From Phycisphaerae bacterium (GTDB lineage: Bacteria > Planctomycetota > Phycisphaerae > SM23-33): 50,357 bases of DNA. The notes beneath the pieces were generated by a model. That model ran no database searches and was not told where the DNA came from. It worked only from the letters and a program-made list of their open reading frames with translations. The translations under genes were made by a program, and so were the position numbers. The DNA lies in NCBI GenBank assembly GCA_016782885.1, contig JADHXQ010000021.1, positions 1 through 50,357 on the forward strand, read 5' to 3'. Below, piece by piece: positions 34,216 through 42,276 of this stretch. Within the stretch, counting starts at the first letter, position 1; the number at the start of each line of letters is the position of its first letter.

Positions 34216-36630
34216 CTATTCAACGCGCCATTCGAGTATTCCGCCCGACATCTTTTTGGGCTTCTCGTCCTTGCCCGCCAGGTAGGTCTCGACGTACTTG
34301 TCCTGAAGCTTGACCACGAGCCTCAGCGCGTCGGTCTTGACCGGCTTGAACGTGACGCGGTTGAACTGATCGATCTTCACGCCGTAGGGACCCTTGTTTG
34401 CGACCGGTTTGAGCTTGCCGCCATCGCGATACATGAGCTGCCACGATTCAGGCAGCTTTTCGGCCGTACCGAACCGGGCATACCAATAGACCTCGACGGC
34501 GGAGACTTTCGCGGACTTCTCGAAATCGTACTGCACCCATTCGCTCGTCCCCCGCCTGCCCTGCCATACGAACCTGCCGCGTGACGCGTCGGCTGACCGC
34601 ACGGGAGTGATCTGGTCGTTCAGCGCGCCGAACTGTCCTTTCTTTATCGATGCCGTCACTGTGCTGGTCGAGGCGATGTCGGGCGCCGGCGGCAGGATGG
34701 CTCGGGCCTTGTCCTCGAGCATCCAGACTACCATCGAAGTGACATCGCGGTTGGCCCGGGCGTAGTACGGGACCGCAACGAGAGGGATCTTCTTCTCGAC
34801 GACCGAGACCTTGTCGTCGCCGCGCGAGACATCCATCGCCTGGCCGGTGATTACCGTCACGCCGCCGAGCAGGTCCTTCCTGTGTTCGGTTTCGAATTTG
34901 GCGGTCTTGGGGATACGCAGGTTGAGGATCTCGGTTTTCTTGCCGATATCGACACCCTCGACGCAGTAGACCAGCGGGCCCCGTTCCAGGGCGACCAGTC
35001 CGGCGTTATCCAGCAGCCGCTTGTTCGACAGCACGCGCCGCACGGGCATGGGCAGGTTCAGTTCGATAATGTCGCCCTTCTTCCACGATCGCTTGATTCT
35101 CGCGAAGCCATCGGCAGCGTCGAACTTGACCGGCCTGCTGTTGACCTTCAGCCCCGTGGCGCTGTCGTCTTTTGTCCGGTGGCGATACAGATTGCCCGGG
35201 ACCGGCTGGTTCCTTGCCCAGCCCGGGATCCGCAGTGAGACGGTGAAAGTCCCGGTTTTGGCGGGGTTGATCCTGACTTTGACCTTGCCCGACCAGGGGT
35301 AATCGGTCTCCTGGGCGACGCTCACCGTCTTGCCGGCGAGTTTCACCCTGGCCGTGCTCGATGCGTACATGTTGACCATGAGCGTATCGCCTCTCGCAGC
35401 GTACAGGTACTTCGAGACAGACGAAAAGAATCTCGCCGAATTGCTCGGGCAGCAGGCGCATTTGAACCACTCCACGCGATTGCCCCCGCGGGTCTCGAGC
35501 TTGTTGGGGTAATAGAACGCATCGCCGCTCAGCGATATCCCCCCCAGCGCGCCGTTGTACAGCGTGCGTTCCAGGACATCGAGATACTTCGCCTGCCCGT
35601 GCAGGAGGAACATCCGGTGATTCCAGAACACGTTGGCCATCGCGCCGCACGTCTCGTTGTAGACGCTCGTGTTGGGCAGGAAATACTCCCTGTCAAACGC
35701 CTCCCACAAACCCCCGCCGATACCGCCGGTGATCGACATCTTCTTAGAAACGACATTCTCCCATAGGCGATCCAGTACTGATGTGTACTTCTCGTCGCCG
35801 GTGAGTATCGCCACGTCGGCCATGCCGGAGTAACCGTAAACCGCGCGCACCGCGTGGCCGACCGCTTCGGTCTGCTCGGTCATTGGTACGTGATCCTGGT
35901 GATACCAGTTACCGATTCTCTTGCGGTTGGAATTGCCCCGCTGCTCGAGGAAGAAACGCGCGAGGGCCAGGTACTTCTTCTTGCGCGTTACGCGATAGAG
36001 CTTGACCAGGCCCATCTCGATTTCCTGGTGACCGGGCGGATCGAGCAGCTTGCCCGGACCGAATTCCTTATCGATCAGGTCGGCGAAGCGGAGTGCGACA
36101 TCCAGGAACTTGCGCTTGCCCGTCACCTCGTAGTAAGCGACGGCGGCTTCGAACATGTGTCCGGCGCAGTAGAGCTGGTGCATCGTGTGGAGCCTGTCCC
36201 ATCGCTTTTCGGGCTTTTCCTTGATCTGGAAGTGCGTGTTCAGGTATCCGTCGGGGCGCTGGGCGGCGGCGACGGTATCTATGAAGTCATCGCAATACTT
36301 CTCGAGTTTGGCGTCCTTGCGGTTATGCAAGGCGTAGGCGGCGCCTTCGATGATCTTGTAGACGTCCGAATCGTTGAAGAAGTAGCCCTGGTGGGCGCCT
36401 TTCTTCTTGCCCGCCGCAATCTCGAAATTGCTGATGCGCCCCGTCTTTTCACACTGATCGAGAACGTGGGGAAGTGTGGACTTCGCGTTGGTTTCGATCT
36501 GCCGGTCCCAGATACCGCCGGTAACGCGAACCTGGTTGAACCCCACAGGCTCGATCGATCCGGCGCCAACCACCGCACATCCGGAGAACAGTAAGCACGC
36601 CGCGATAATAACTCCAACGTCCGCTGTCAT
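34216..36630 (-). CDS. GH127 beta-L-arabinofuranosidase-like lipoprotein
   Basis: 804 residues from the ATG preceded by GAGGAG. The signal has a lipobox (LLFSGC), so it is lipid-anchored. The (alpha/alpha)6 GH127 domain includes YFFNDSDVYKIIEGAAY, PPGHQEIEMGLVKLY, HAVRAVYGYSGMADVA, NETCGAMANVFWNHRM and CACCPSNSARF; the Glu-x-Cys and Cys-Cys pair form the Zn-binding catalytic centre of this family, where a Cys acts as nucleophile. Two beta domains follow, and the end is a discoidin-like region of unknown role. It should cleave arabinofuranose from plant polymers in the periplasm or on the surface. A second paralogue is at 39.4 kb. Confidence 0.93.
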   Translation of the reverse strand: MTADVGVIIAACLLFSGCAVVGAGSIEPVGFNQVRVTGGIWDRQIETNAKSTLPHVLDQCEKTGRISNFEIAAGKKKGAHQGYFFNDSDVYKIIEGAAYALHNRKDAKLEKYCDDFIDTVAAAQRPDGYLNTHFQIKEKPEKRWDRLHTMHQLYCAGHMFEAAVAYYEVTGKRKFLDVALRFADLIDKEFGPGKLLDPPGHQEIEMGLVKLYRVTRKKKYLALARFFLEQRGNSNRKRIGNWYHQDHVPMTEQTEAVGHAVRAVYGYSGMADVAILTGDEKYTSVLDRLWENVVSKKMSITGGIGGGLWEAFDREYFLPNTSVYNETCGAMANVFWNHRMFLLHGQAKYLDVLERTLYNGALGGISLSGDAFYYPNKLETRGGNRVEWFKCACCPSNSARFFSSVSKYLYAARGDTLMVNMYASSTARVKLAGKTVSVAQETDYPWSGKVKVRINPAKTGTFTVSLRIPGWARNQPVPGNLYRHRTKDDSATGLKVNSRPVKFDAADGFARIKRSWKKGDIIELNLPMPVRRVLSNKRLLDNAGLVALERGPLVYCVEGVDIGKKTEILNLRIPKTAKFETEHRKDLLGGVTVITGQAMDVSRGDDKVSVVEKKIPLVAVPYYARANRDVTSMVVWMLEDKARAILPPAPDIASTSTVTASIKKGQFGALNDQITPVRSADASRGRFVWQGRRGTSEWVQYDFEKSAKVSAVEVYWYARFGTAEKLPESWQLMYRDGGKLKPVANKGPYGVKIDQFNRVTFKPVKTDALRLVVKLQDKYVETYLAGKDEKPKKMSGGILEWRVE

Positions 36631-36715
36631 CTCTATCTCCTCGGCAAGCCCATAAGAAAAGTTTGGAGATCGATTATCTCCAGACACGGGCGGAGCATCA
36701 AACATATTCGCCCGC

Positions 36716-36747
36716 GCAAGACAAAGCCCCGGCTTTGCAGCCGGGGC
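36716..36747 (-). terminator. Intrinsic terminator of the ECF-FecR operon
   Basis: On the minus strand a 9-bp stem GCCCCGGCT/AGCCGGGGC with a GCAA loop (36726-36747) is followed by TTTGTCTT. It lies 55 bp after the last gene of the operon. Confidence 0.75.
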
Positions 36748-36801
36748 AGTTGTTCGTCAAGGCGCATCGCCTGCCCGCCCACGGGCGGCGGGCGAACGAA
36801 T

Positions 36802-37755
36802 TCAGTTAATCTTGCGAAGCTCTTCCATCACGACCAGATGACCGCCGCCGAAATGGAACGCCTCGACACCCACGCGGTCGCCGGCCTTGAGAGTACCGAG
36901 CACTTGCAGGTGCTCCTTGACGAGTTTCTTCCACCTGTCGCTCTCGCCGCGTTCAGCCTGGATCAGAATCTCGATCTCTTTCCCGATGGCTTCCCGGGGA
37001 TTCTTAGCCTTGTTCTTGGCCCAGGTCTTGCCGGTTTTGGTCACTTTCAGCACGAAGCCGCGCTCGCCCTTCCTGACAATCGTGCCTTCAAGCATGCCCT
37101 GGAACCCCCGAATCCCCTGAGGCAGCCCGCCGTCAACTTCACCTTCGCGACGACGTTCACCTTCACCTTCGCGACGACGTTCGCCTTCACCCTCGCGACG
37201 ACGCTCACCTTCACCTTCGCGACGACGTTCGCCTTCACCCTCGCGACGACGTTCGCCTTCACCTTCGCGGCGACGCTCGCCTTCTCCGGTTGTGCGGGCC
37301 GGACGACCTAATTCTCTCCTGAGATTGGCGTTCACGCGGCGCAGCTCGGCCAGTTCACCTTCCATTTTGGCCAACCGGACAGCGATCTCAGCCAGGATTT
37401 TACGTAGCTGTCCCATCTCGTCATGGCGATCGGCAGCGGCTCGGCGGTCGCCTTCGCCTGCGATGCTGCGGACTTCACTTTCACGTTTGCGCTCGCCTTC
37501 ACCTTCGCGACGGCGGCCACCTTCGCGTTCGACTTCACCCGCACGTCTGCGTTCGACTTTGCGTTCGCCCTCGCCTTCGCGTTTGCGATCGCCTTCACGT
37601 TTGCGGTCGCCTTCACCTTCGCGACGGCGTTCGCCTTCGCGTCTGCGTTCGACTTTGCGCTGGCCCTCTCGCTCACCGTCTTCGGCTTGCAGGGCGCCTG
37701 CCGGAACCATCATGGCCAACAGGACGGCTGACAGCATGGTAGTAGCATATTTCAT
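36802..37755 (-). CDS. Secreted Glu/Arg-rich repeat protein (polyampholyte)
   Basis: 317 residues with a signal peptide (to about residue 24). The first ~85 residues are Glu/Arg/Lys/Gly repeats, then a coiled coil (about 108-150, RKILAEIAVRLAKMEGELAELRRVNANLRREL), a second block of six near-identical 8-residue repeats (GEGERRRE, about 155-205) and a C-terminal domain (about 210-317) with IRGFQGMLEGTIVRKGERGFVLKV and a Lys/Arg-rich stretch, which might be a nucleic acid or polyanion-binding fold. AAGGAG precedes the ATG, 11 bp after the FecR stop. The charged repeats likely form an extended, highly soluble segment. The target is unknown. Confidence 0.8.
   Translation of the reverse strand: MKYATTMLSAVLLAMMVPAGALQAEDGEREGQRKVERRREGERRREGEGDRKREGDRKREGEGERKVERRRAGEVEREGGRRREGEGERKRESEVRSIAGEGDRRAAADRHDEMGQLRKILAEIAVRLAKMEGELAELRRVNANLRRELGRPARTTGEGERRREGEGERRREGEGERRREGEGERRREGEGERRREGEGERRREGEVDGGLPQGIRGFQGMLEGTIVRKGERGFVLKVTKTGKTWAKNKAKNPREAIGKEIEILIQAERGESDRWKKLVKEHLQVLGTLKAGDRVGVEAFHFGGGHLVVMEELRKIN
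37135..37290 (-). repeat. 24-bp coding tandem repeats
   Basis: Six almost identical 24-bp units (plus-strand core CGACGACGTTCACCTTCACC and close forms) encode GEGERRRE. Units alternate a few synonymous changes (TCA/CTC), so they are old enough to have diverged slightly. Confidence 0.85.
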
Positions 37756-37766
37756 GACATTTCTCC

Positions 37767-38711
37767 TTACTCGTGGTTGACGGATTCTCTTTCTACCGGT
37801 TTGTCTTCGTTGTTGTCGAGCGGGGTTCGCCGGGCGTCGAGTTCTTTCTGAAAGCGCCGGTTCTCTTCGCGTAATTCGCGTATTTCAGCCTCGAACTTCT
37901 CGATCAGTCGCTCAGCGGCGTGTATCTTCTCACGAAGTTTGGTTTCTTCATTATCGGATGAAGAAGTGAATTCGGGGTTCCGCCCCGGGTCTCCGAGATC
38001 GATTTCCACGCCGGTGTCGGGCTTCGTGGCTGCGGCGACTTTGGGCTGCTTGCTTTCGCCGGCGATGATGGTCCGCTCCTGCCCGGCCAGCAGGATATCG
38101 TGAACCGAGGCGCCGCTGACCTCGACCGAGCCGGCGTCGACCTTCACCCACATCTGCCTGCGACCGCCCATCTCCTCGACGCGAACGGTGAACTTCGTGC
38201 CCCTGACTCTCGCCGAGCCCAACTCGCTGAGCACGGCGAACCGCCCGACATCCGAATCAATGCTGCAAACAGCCATACCTACCTCGACGAACAGTTCCTC
38301 GCTGTAGTTGCTTCCATCGATGCTCAGAGTCGTCCAGGGTTTGATATCCACCCGACAGTACCCCCCCAACTCCAGCACAGCCGAGCCGGCCTGGGTGCGT
38401 ATGGTCGAACCGCGCCGGAGCGTGTCGCCGGAGTCGATTTTGTAATCGCCCGAAATCGTCAGCCCGGGATACCCCGCCGACACTATTAACCAGATTGTCA
38501 GACCGAGCACAAGCACAGCGGCGACCGCGGCGACCGCGGACCATCGAGGCCAGGCCCATCGTCCGACCGACCGGCCGGACACTACGCCGCCGGGGGCATC
38601 CCCAAACGCCTGGGAGAGTATTGCCTGCGAGAGGTCCGGGGGGCTCTGGTTGCCAAGTTCCTCTTCGAGAAACACGTGGACGAGGCTGTGCCTGAACGGG
38701 TCGGCGCTCAT
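37767..38711 (-). CDS. FecR-domain membrane protein
   Basis: 314 residues. The ATG at 38711 overlaps the ECF sigma stop (ATGA). The N-terminal ~55 residues are cytoplasmic, followed by a single membrane helix (about 58-80, WSAVAAVAAVLVLGLTIWLIV) and a FecR domain (about 85-215) with GDTLRRGSTIRTQAGSAVLELGG and GSARVRGTKFTVRV. The C-terminus is a coiled coil (about 255-295). FecR proteins transmit outer signals to a cognate ECF sigma factor, usually inhibiting it until a signal arrives. A zinc-binding anti-sigma motif is not seen. It is transcribed with the sigma factor and the charged-repeat protein. Confidence 0.88.
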   Translation of the reverse strand: MSADPFRHSLVHVFLEEELGNQSPPDLSQAILSQAFGDAPGGVVSGRSVGRWAWPRWSAVAAVAAVLVLGLTIWLIVSAGYPGLTISGDYKIDSGDTLRRGSTIRTQAGSAVLELGGYCRVDIKPWTTLSIDGSNYSEELFVEVGMAVCSIDSDVGRFAVLSELGSARVRGTKFTVRVEEMGGRRQMWVKVDAGSVEVSGASVHDILLAGQERTIIAGESKQPKVAAATKPDTGVEIDLGDPGRNPEFTSSSDNEETKLREKIHAAERLIEKFEAEIRELREENRRFQKELDARRTPLDNNEDKPVERESVNHE

Positions 38712-39262
38712 AGGGCGCCTCCCGCATTGACGCGTCTGTGAACGCAATCAGCCAGGCGGCTGCGAATGCGACGCAGTTGCGATTTTATTCCGTCCGGGGT
38801 CATCTTTCGCATACCGGCCATCTCGGTACGGCTCTTGCGATGGGCATAGCGAAGATCCAGCAGACGCCGGTCTTCATCGGGCATGGCGGAGAGGCACTCT
38901 CGCAGTGCCTCGGTGTAGCCCGAACCGTCTTCATCGCCAACAAACTGGGCTGACCAGACATCCTCGGCCCGCTCAAGGTATTCGCTGTCGATACGAACCG
39001 GATTTGCTCGCCGGCGCCGGAGATGGGCCAGCAGAAGATTCCGCGATATTCCCCTCAACCAGGCACTCCTGAGCGGCACGTTGTTCGTGTCCGGGGCAGA
39101 GGCACTCTTAAACGCTGCGAGGAAAGTATCTTGCGTCAGATCCTCGGCGGAGGCTGTATCGGCGCCCAGGTAACGCAAGTACCTGTAAACAGAGGTTTGG
39201 TGTGCATTTATAAGCATTGTCAGCGTTTCACGATCCAAGTCCAGGCCAGCCTTCCACAACAA
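38708..39262 (-). CDS. ECF-type RNA polymerase sigma factor
   Basis: 184 residues in the widest reading. Region 2 (about 20-80: TSVYRYLRYLGADTASAEDLTQDTFLAAFKS) and region 4 (about 120-175: LRECLSAMPDEDRRLLDLRYAHRKSRTEMAGMRKMTPDGIKSQLRRIRSRLADCV) are clear. The start is uncertain: no good ATG precedes DRETL; a TTG at 39262 or 39238 (GGAAGG 11 bases before the latter), or the ATG at 39217, are possible. It belongs to the group paired with FecR-like regulators; the stop overlaps the FecR start. Its targets likely include its own operon. The nearby GH127 gene at 39444 is divergent and could be in the regulon. Confidence 0.92.
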   Translation of the reverse strand: MLWKAGLDLDRETLTMLINAHQTSVYRYLRYLGADTASAEDLTQDTFLAAFKSASAPDTNNVPLRSAWLRGISRNLLLAHLRRRRANPVRIDSEYLERAEDVWSAQFVGDEDGSGYTEALRECLSAMPDEDRRLLDLRYAHRKSRTEMAGMRKMTPDGIKSQLRRIRSRLADCVHRRVNAGGAL

Positions 39263-39443
39263 CCGGTTCTATTACAAGGTTGCGCCGCAATGAAAAAAGG
39301 GTGCAAGAAAATATTATTAATATGATGCCAACACCGCCTCGCGGAGGCAAGGGAAGAATCGGTTGTGATGCCTGTTCGGCGTGCAAATAGAAATCGCGTC
39401 GGAATAATGCTAAAATCGCCCCGGCGCCCATGGAGAAACTGTC

Positions 39444-41918
39444 ATGAAAAATACTCTTGCGATACTGTTGCTGCTGGCAGGCGTTTCGGCGGGGGGGGAG
39501 AAACACGATTATCCGCTGGCGCCGATGTCTTTTGAAAAGGTAACGCTCCAGGACGCCTTCTGGCTGCCGCGGTTGCAGTTGCAAGCCACATCCACCGTCC
39601 CCCACGCGCTGAAACAGACCGCCCCGGCGGTCGAGAACCTCCGCCGCTGCGGAAACTTCATCCACGGGCGCGGCGGGGAAAAACCGTTCCCTCACCGCTT
39701 CGTCTCGTCGGACCTTTACAAGGTGATGGAAGGGGCGGCGTACCTGCTGAGCATCAAGCCCAATGACGCGCTCGAGAAGAAACTCGACGGAATCATCGAT
39801 ATCATCGCGGACGCCCAGCAAAAAGACGGATACCTCTACGTGGCGCACATCTGCAAAATAGCCCGCCCGCGCGAAATGGGCCAGACGCCCTACTCGTGGG
39901 CCGTACACTCCCACGAACTGTACAACATGGGGCACATGTACGAAGGCGCCATCGCATACTTCCAGGCCACCGGAAAGGACAAGTGGCTCAAAGTGGCGGA
40001 GAAGAGCGCTCAGCATTTCAACAAGGTGTTCTTCAAGGGCGATCCGAATTACAACGGCGGAAAGGCGGTCATGCAGGCCCCGGGGCACCAGGAACTCGAA
40101 CTGGCGCTGTGCAAACTCTACAGGGTGACGGGGAAGAAACTATATCTGGAAATGGCGCAAAAGTTCCTCGACATCCGCGGAGTGACATATCGCCCCGAAG
40201 GCGAGGGCGTTATGTCGCCATCATACGCCCAGCAGCACAAACCCGTAACGCGACAGACCAAGGCCGTCGGACACGCCGTGCGGGCGGCGTACCTCTACTC
40301 GGGAATGGCCGATGTCAGCGCTCTTACCGGCAAGATGGACTACGCGGCGGCGGCTGACAAGATCTGGCACAACATTGTCGACACGAAGATGCACATTATC
40401 GGCGGACTCGGCGCCACGCACGGAATCGAAGGATTCGGGCCCGAATTCGACCTGCCCAACAAGAACACGTACAACGAGACATGCGCCGCGGTCGCGAACG
40501 TGTTCTTCAACTTCCGCATGTATCTGCTGCACAAGGACGCCAAGTATTTCGACGTAGCCGAGGTCGCCCTGCTGAACAACTCGCTGGCGGGAATGGGCCT
40601 CGGCGGAAAGGACTTCTTTTACGTTAACGTTCTGGAAGCCGACGGGATAAAGAAGTTCAATCACGGTACGGCCGGCCGGGCCGACTGGTTCGGATGCGCC
40701 TGCTGCCCGTCGAACCTCGCACGCCTGATCCCGCAGGTGTCGGGCTATATGTACGCCCATACCGGCACCGAAATCTACCTGACGCTCTACGGGTCCAGCA
40801 AGACCGAGATTCCGCTGGCCGGCGGGACCGTCGCAATCAAGCAGACCACAGACTACCCGTTCGACGGAAAGATCGCACTGGAGATCAACCCCGCAACCGG
40901 CGGCAAGTTCGCGCTGAAGCTTCGCGTCCCGACGTGGGCAGGCGGACAGTTCGTACCCGGAAAGTTATACTCGTACGTCGACAAGCTCGATCCGAAATGG
41001 ACGCTGAAGGTCAACGGTAAGCAAGTCGACACCAAGACCGCGAAGGGATTCGCCACAATCGACCGCAAGTGGTCCAAAGGCGACAAGATCGAACTGAACC
41101 TGCCCATGCCCGTCCGCTACAACACCGCGATCAACGACGTGAAAGCCAATCGCAACCGAATCGCACTGACGCGCGGACCGTTGGTCTACTGCGCCGAACA
41201 GGCCGACAACGGCGACGAGAAAGTCCAGCGGTTCTTCATGCCCCAACCCGCCGCTGACAAGATCGCCACAGCGAAGATCACCGACGGTCCGCTGAAGGGA
41301 ATGGTCTCAGCAGCCGCACCGGCGATGGAGCTGACCGGCAAGTCCGAAGCCAAAGCGTCAAAGGTCAACCTGATCCCCTACTACGCATGGAACAATCGCG
41401 GGAAAAAGTCGATGATCGTATGGTTCCCCCAAAACGAAGCGATGGCGCGGGAAGGCATGAAAAGCAACCTCCTGGCCAGGAGCGCCTATGGAAAGGTGCT
41501 GGCGACACATACGTTCGAACACGACACGGTGGCCGCCGTCATAGACGGAAAGGTCCCCGCCAAATCGTCCGACCAGAAACTCCCCCGCTGGACGACCCTC
41601 CCGTTCAAGAATCGATGCGAGAACATCATCTTCGAGTTCCCCAAAACCAGGAAGCTGACTCAGATTTCGGTATTCTGGTACACCGACGGCAAGAAGGTAA
41701 AACTCCCGCGCGGATGGTGGGTCGACTACAAGCTCGGCGATGGCAAGTGGACGCGTATGAAGAAGTACATCACTGACGACTACGGTCTGGAAGCCGACAA
41801 GTTCAACATGGTCCGCCCGGCCGCGGCGTTAAAATGCGACGCGATGCTGATCCGCATACTCCCAACAGCAGGCTTCTGCTCAGGCGTCCACGAAATCCAA
41901 CTCGAGTTCGAGAAGTAG
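39444..41918 (+). CDS. GH127 beta-L-arabinofuranosidase-like secreted enzyme
   Basis: 824 residues with a plain signal peptide (MKNTLAILLLLAGVSAGG), in contrast to the lipid-anchored paralogue. Shared marks are SSDLYKVMEGAAYLL, APGHQELELALCKLYRV, NETCAAVANVFFNFRM (Glu-x-Cys) and GCACCPSNLARLI (Cys-Cys), the Zn-thiolate centre of GH127. Beta domains follow to the end. TGGAGA precedes the ATG and TAAAAT at 39411-39416 is a likely -10. It should release arabinofuranose from arabinans or glycoproteins. It is divergent from the ECF sigma gene, with about 180 bp between them. Low-identity duplication relative to the first copy implies different substrates. Confidence 0.93.
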   Translation: MKNTLAILLLLAGVSAGGEKHDYPLAPMSFEKVTLQDAFWLPRLQLQATSTVPHALKQTAPAVENLRRCGNFIHGRGGEKPFPHRFVSSDLYKVMEGAAYLLSIKPNDALEKKLDGIIDIIADAQQKDGYLYVAHICKIARPREMGQTPYSWAVHSHELYNMGHMYEGAIAYFQATGKDKWLKVAEKSAQHFNKVFFKGDPNYNGGKAVMQAPGHQELELALCKLYRVTGKKLYLEMAQKFLDIRGVTYRPEGEGVMSPSYAQQHKPVTRQTKAVGHAVRAAYLYSGMADVSALTGKMDYAAAADKIWHNIVDTKMHIIGGLGATHGIEGFGPEFDLPNKNTYNETCAAVANVFFNFRMYLLHKDAKYFDVAEVALLNNSLAGMGLGGKDFFYVNVLEADGIKKFNHGTAGRADWFGCACCPSNLARLIPQVSGYMYAHTGTEIYLTLYGSSKTEIPLAGGTVAIKQTTDYPFDGKIALEINPATGGKFALKLRVPTWAGGQFVPGKLYSYVDKLDPKWTLKVNGKQVDTKTAKGFATIDRKWSKGDKIELNLPMPVRYNTAINDVKANRNRIALTRGPLVYCAEQADNGDEKVQRFFMPQPAADKIATAKITDGPLKGMVSAAAPAMELTGKSEAKASKVNLIPYYAWNNRGKKSMIVWFPQNEAMAREGMKSNLLARSAYGKVLATHTFEHDTVAAVIDGKVPAKSSDQKLPRWTTLPFKNRCENIIFEFPKTRKLTQISVFWYTDGKKVKLPRGWWVDYKLGDGKWTRMKKYITDDYGLEADKFNMVRPAAALKCDAMLIRILPTAGFCSGVHEIQLEFEK

Positions 41919-41999
41919 CAAATCAATAGAGCCCAAACCAAACCTTCCAACGCACATGCCGTTCTTGCGATGCGGTCTTCGTGGCGGCGTTTCAACTTT

Positions 42000-42107
42000 C
42001 TACTCGATCGGAACCAGGCGCCGACCGTCGGGACTGAATGCATAATCGTCGAAAAAAGCGGCGTCGGCAAGCGGCTTGCCGTCTGCGAACCATTTATGGC
42101 GGTTATG
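42000..42107 (-). pseudogene. Remnant of a WD40/PD40-type blade
   Basis: The minus-strand frame ends ...FADGKPLAD..FDDYAFSPDGRRLVPIE, the typical end of one PD40 blade (DGK..., FSPDGR). No start or other blades are present, so it is the tail of a lost gene. Confidence 0.4.
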
Positions 42108-42178
42108 TGAGTCTATCCCCTCCGACAAAGAAAAACGCACTACCGGTACCGACAAACAAAGAATCCTGACCCCTTTGT

Positions 42179-42231
42179 TTGATCCACCGCGCCGCATCGG
42201 ATACAATCACTGCAAATGCCCCGCGATGGTC
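42179..42231 (+). promoter_or_regulatory. Promoter block shared with the Gfo/Idh gene, copy 2
   Basis: TTGATC (42179-42184), 17-bp spacer, TACAAT (42202-42207). The 44 bp at 42188-42231 match copy 1 (15901-15944) at 40 of 44 positions and lie 45 bases before the ATG at 42277, the same spacing as copy 1. Confidence 0.65.
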
Positions 42232-42276
42232 GCAGGCGCAACGCCATCTGGGAAATCCCAGGTGAAAGAACTGATT

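Larger units (their letters stand above)
41919..42276. other. Spacer with gene remnant and promoter
   Basis: This 358-bp stretch contains the remnant at 42000-42107 and the promoter block at 42179-42231 described separately. I see nothing else. Confidence 0.5.

Noticed and set aside
37135-37290. Possible CRISPR array because of regular short repeats
   Set aside because: The repeats are contiguous coding units of 24 bp with no spacers, inside a reading frame.
37423-37731. Phe/Ala-rich plus-strand frame with repeats
   Set aside because: Antisense of the GER-repeat gene; the repeats are just the complement.
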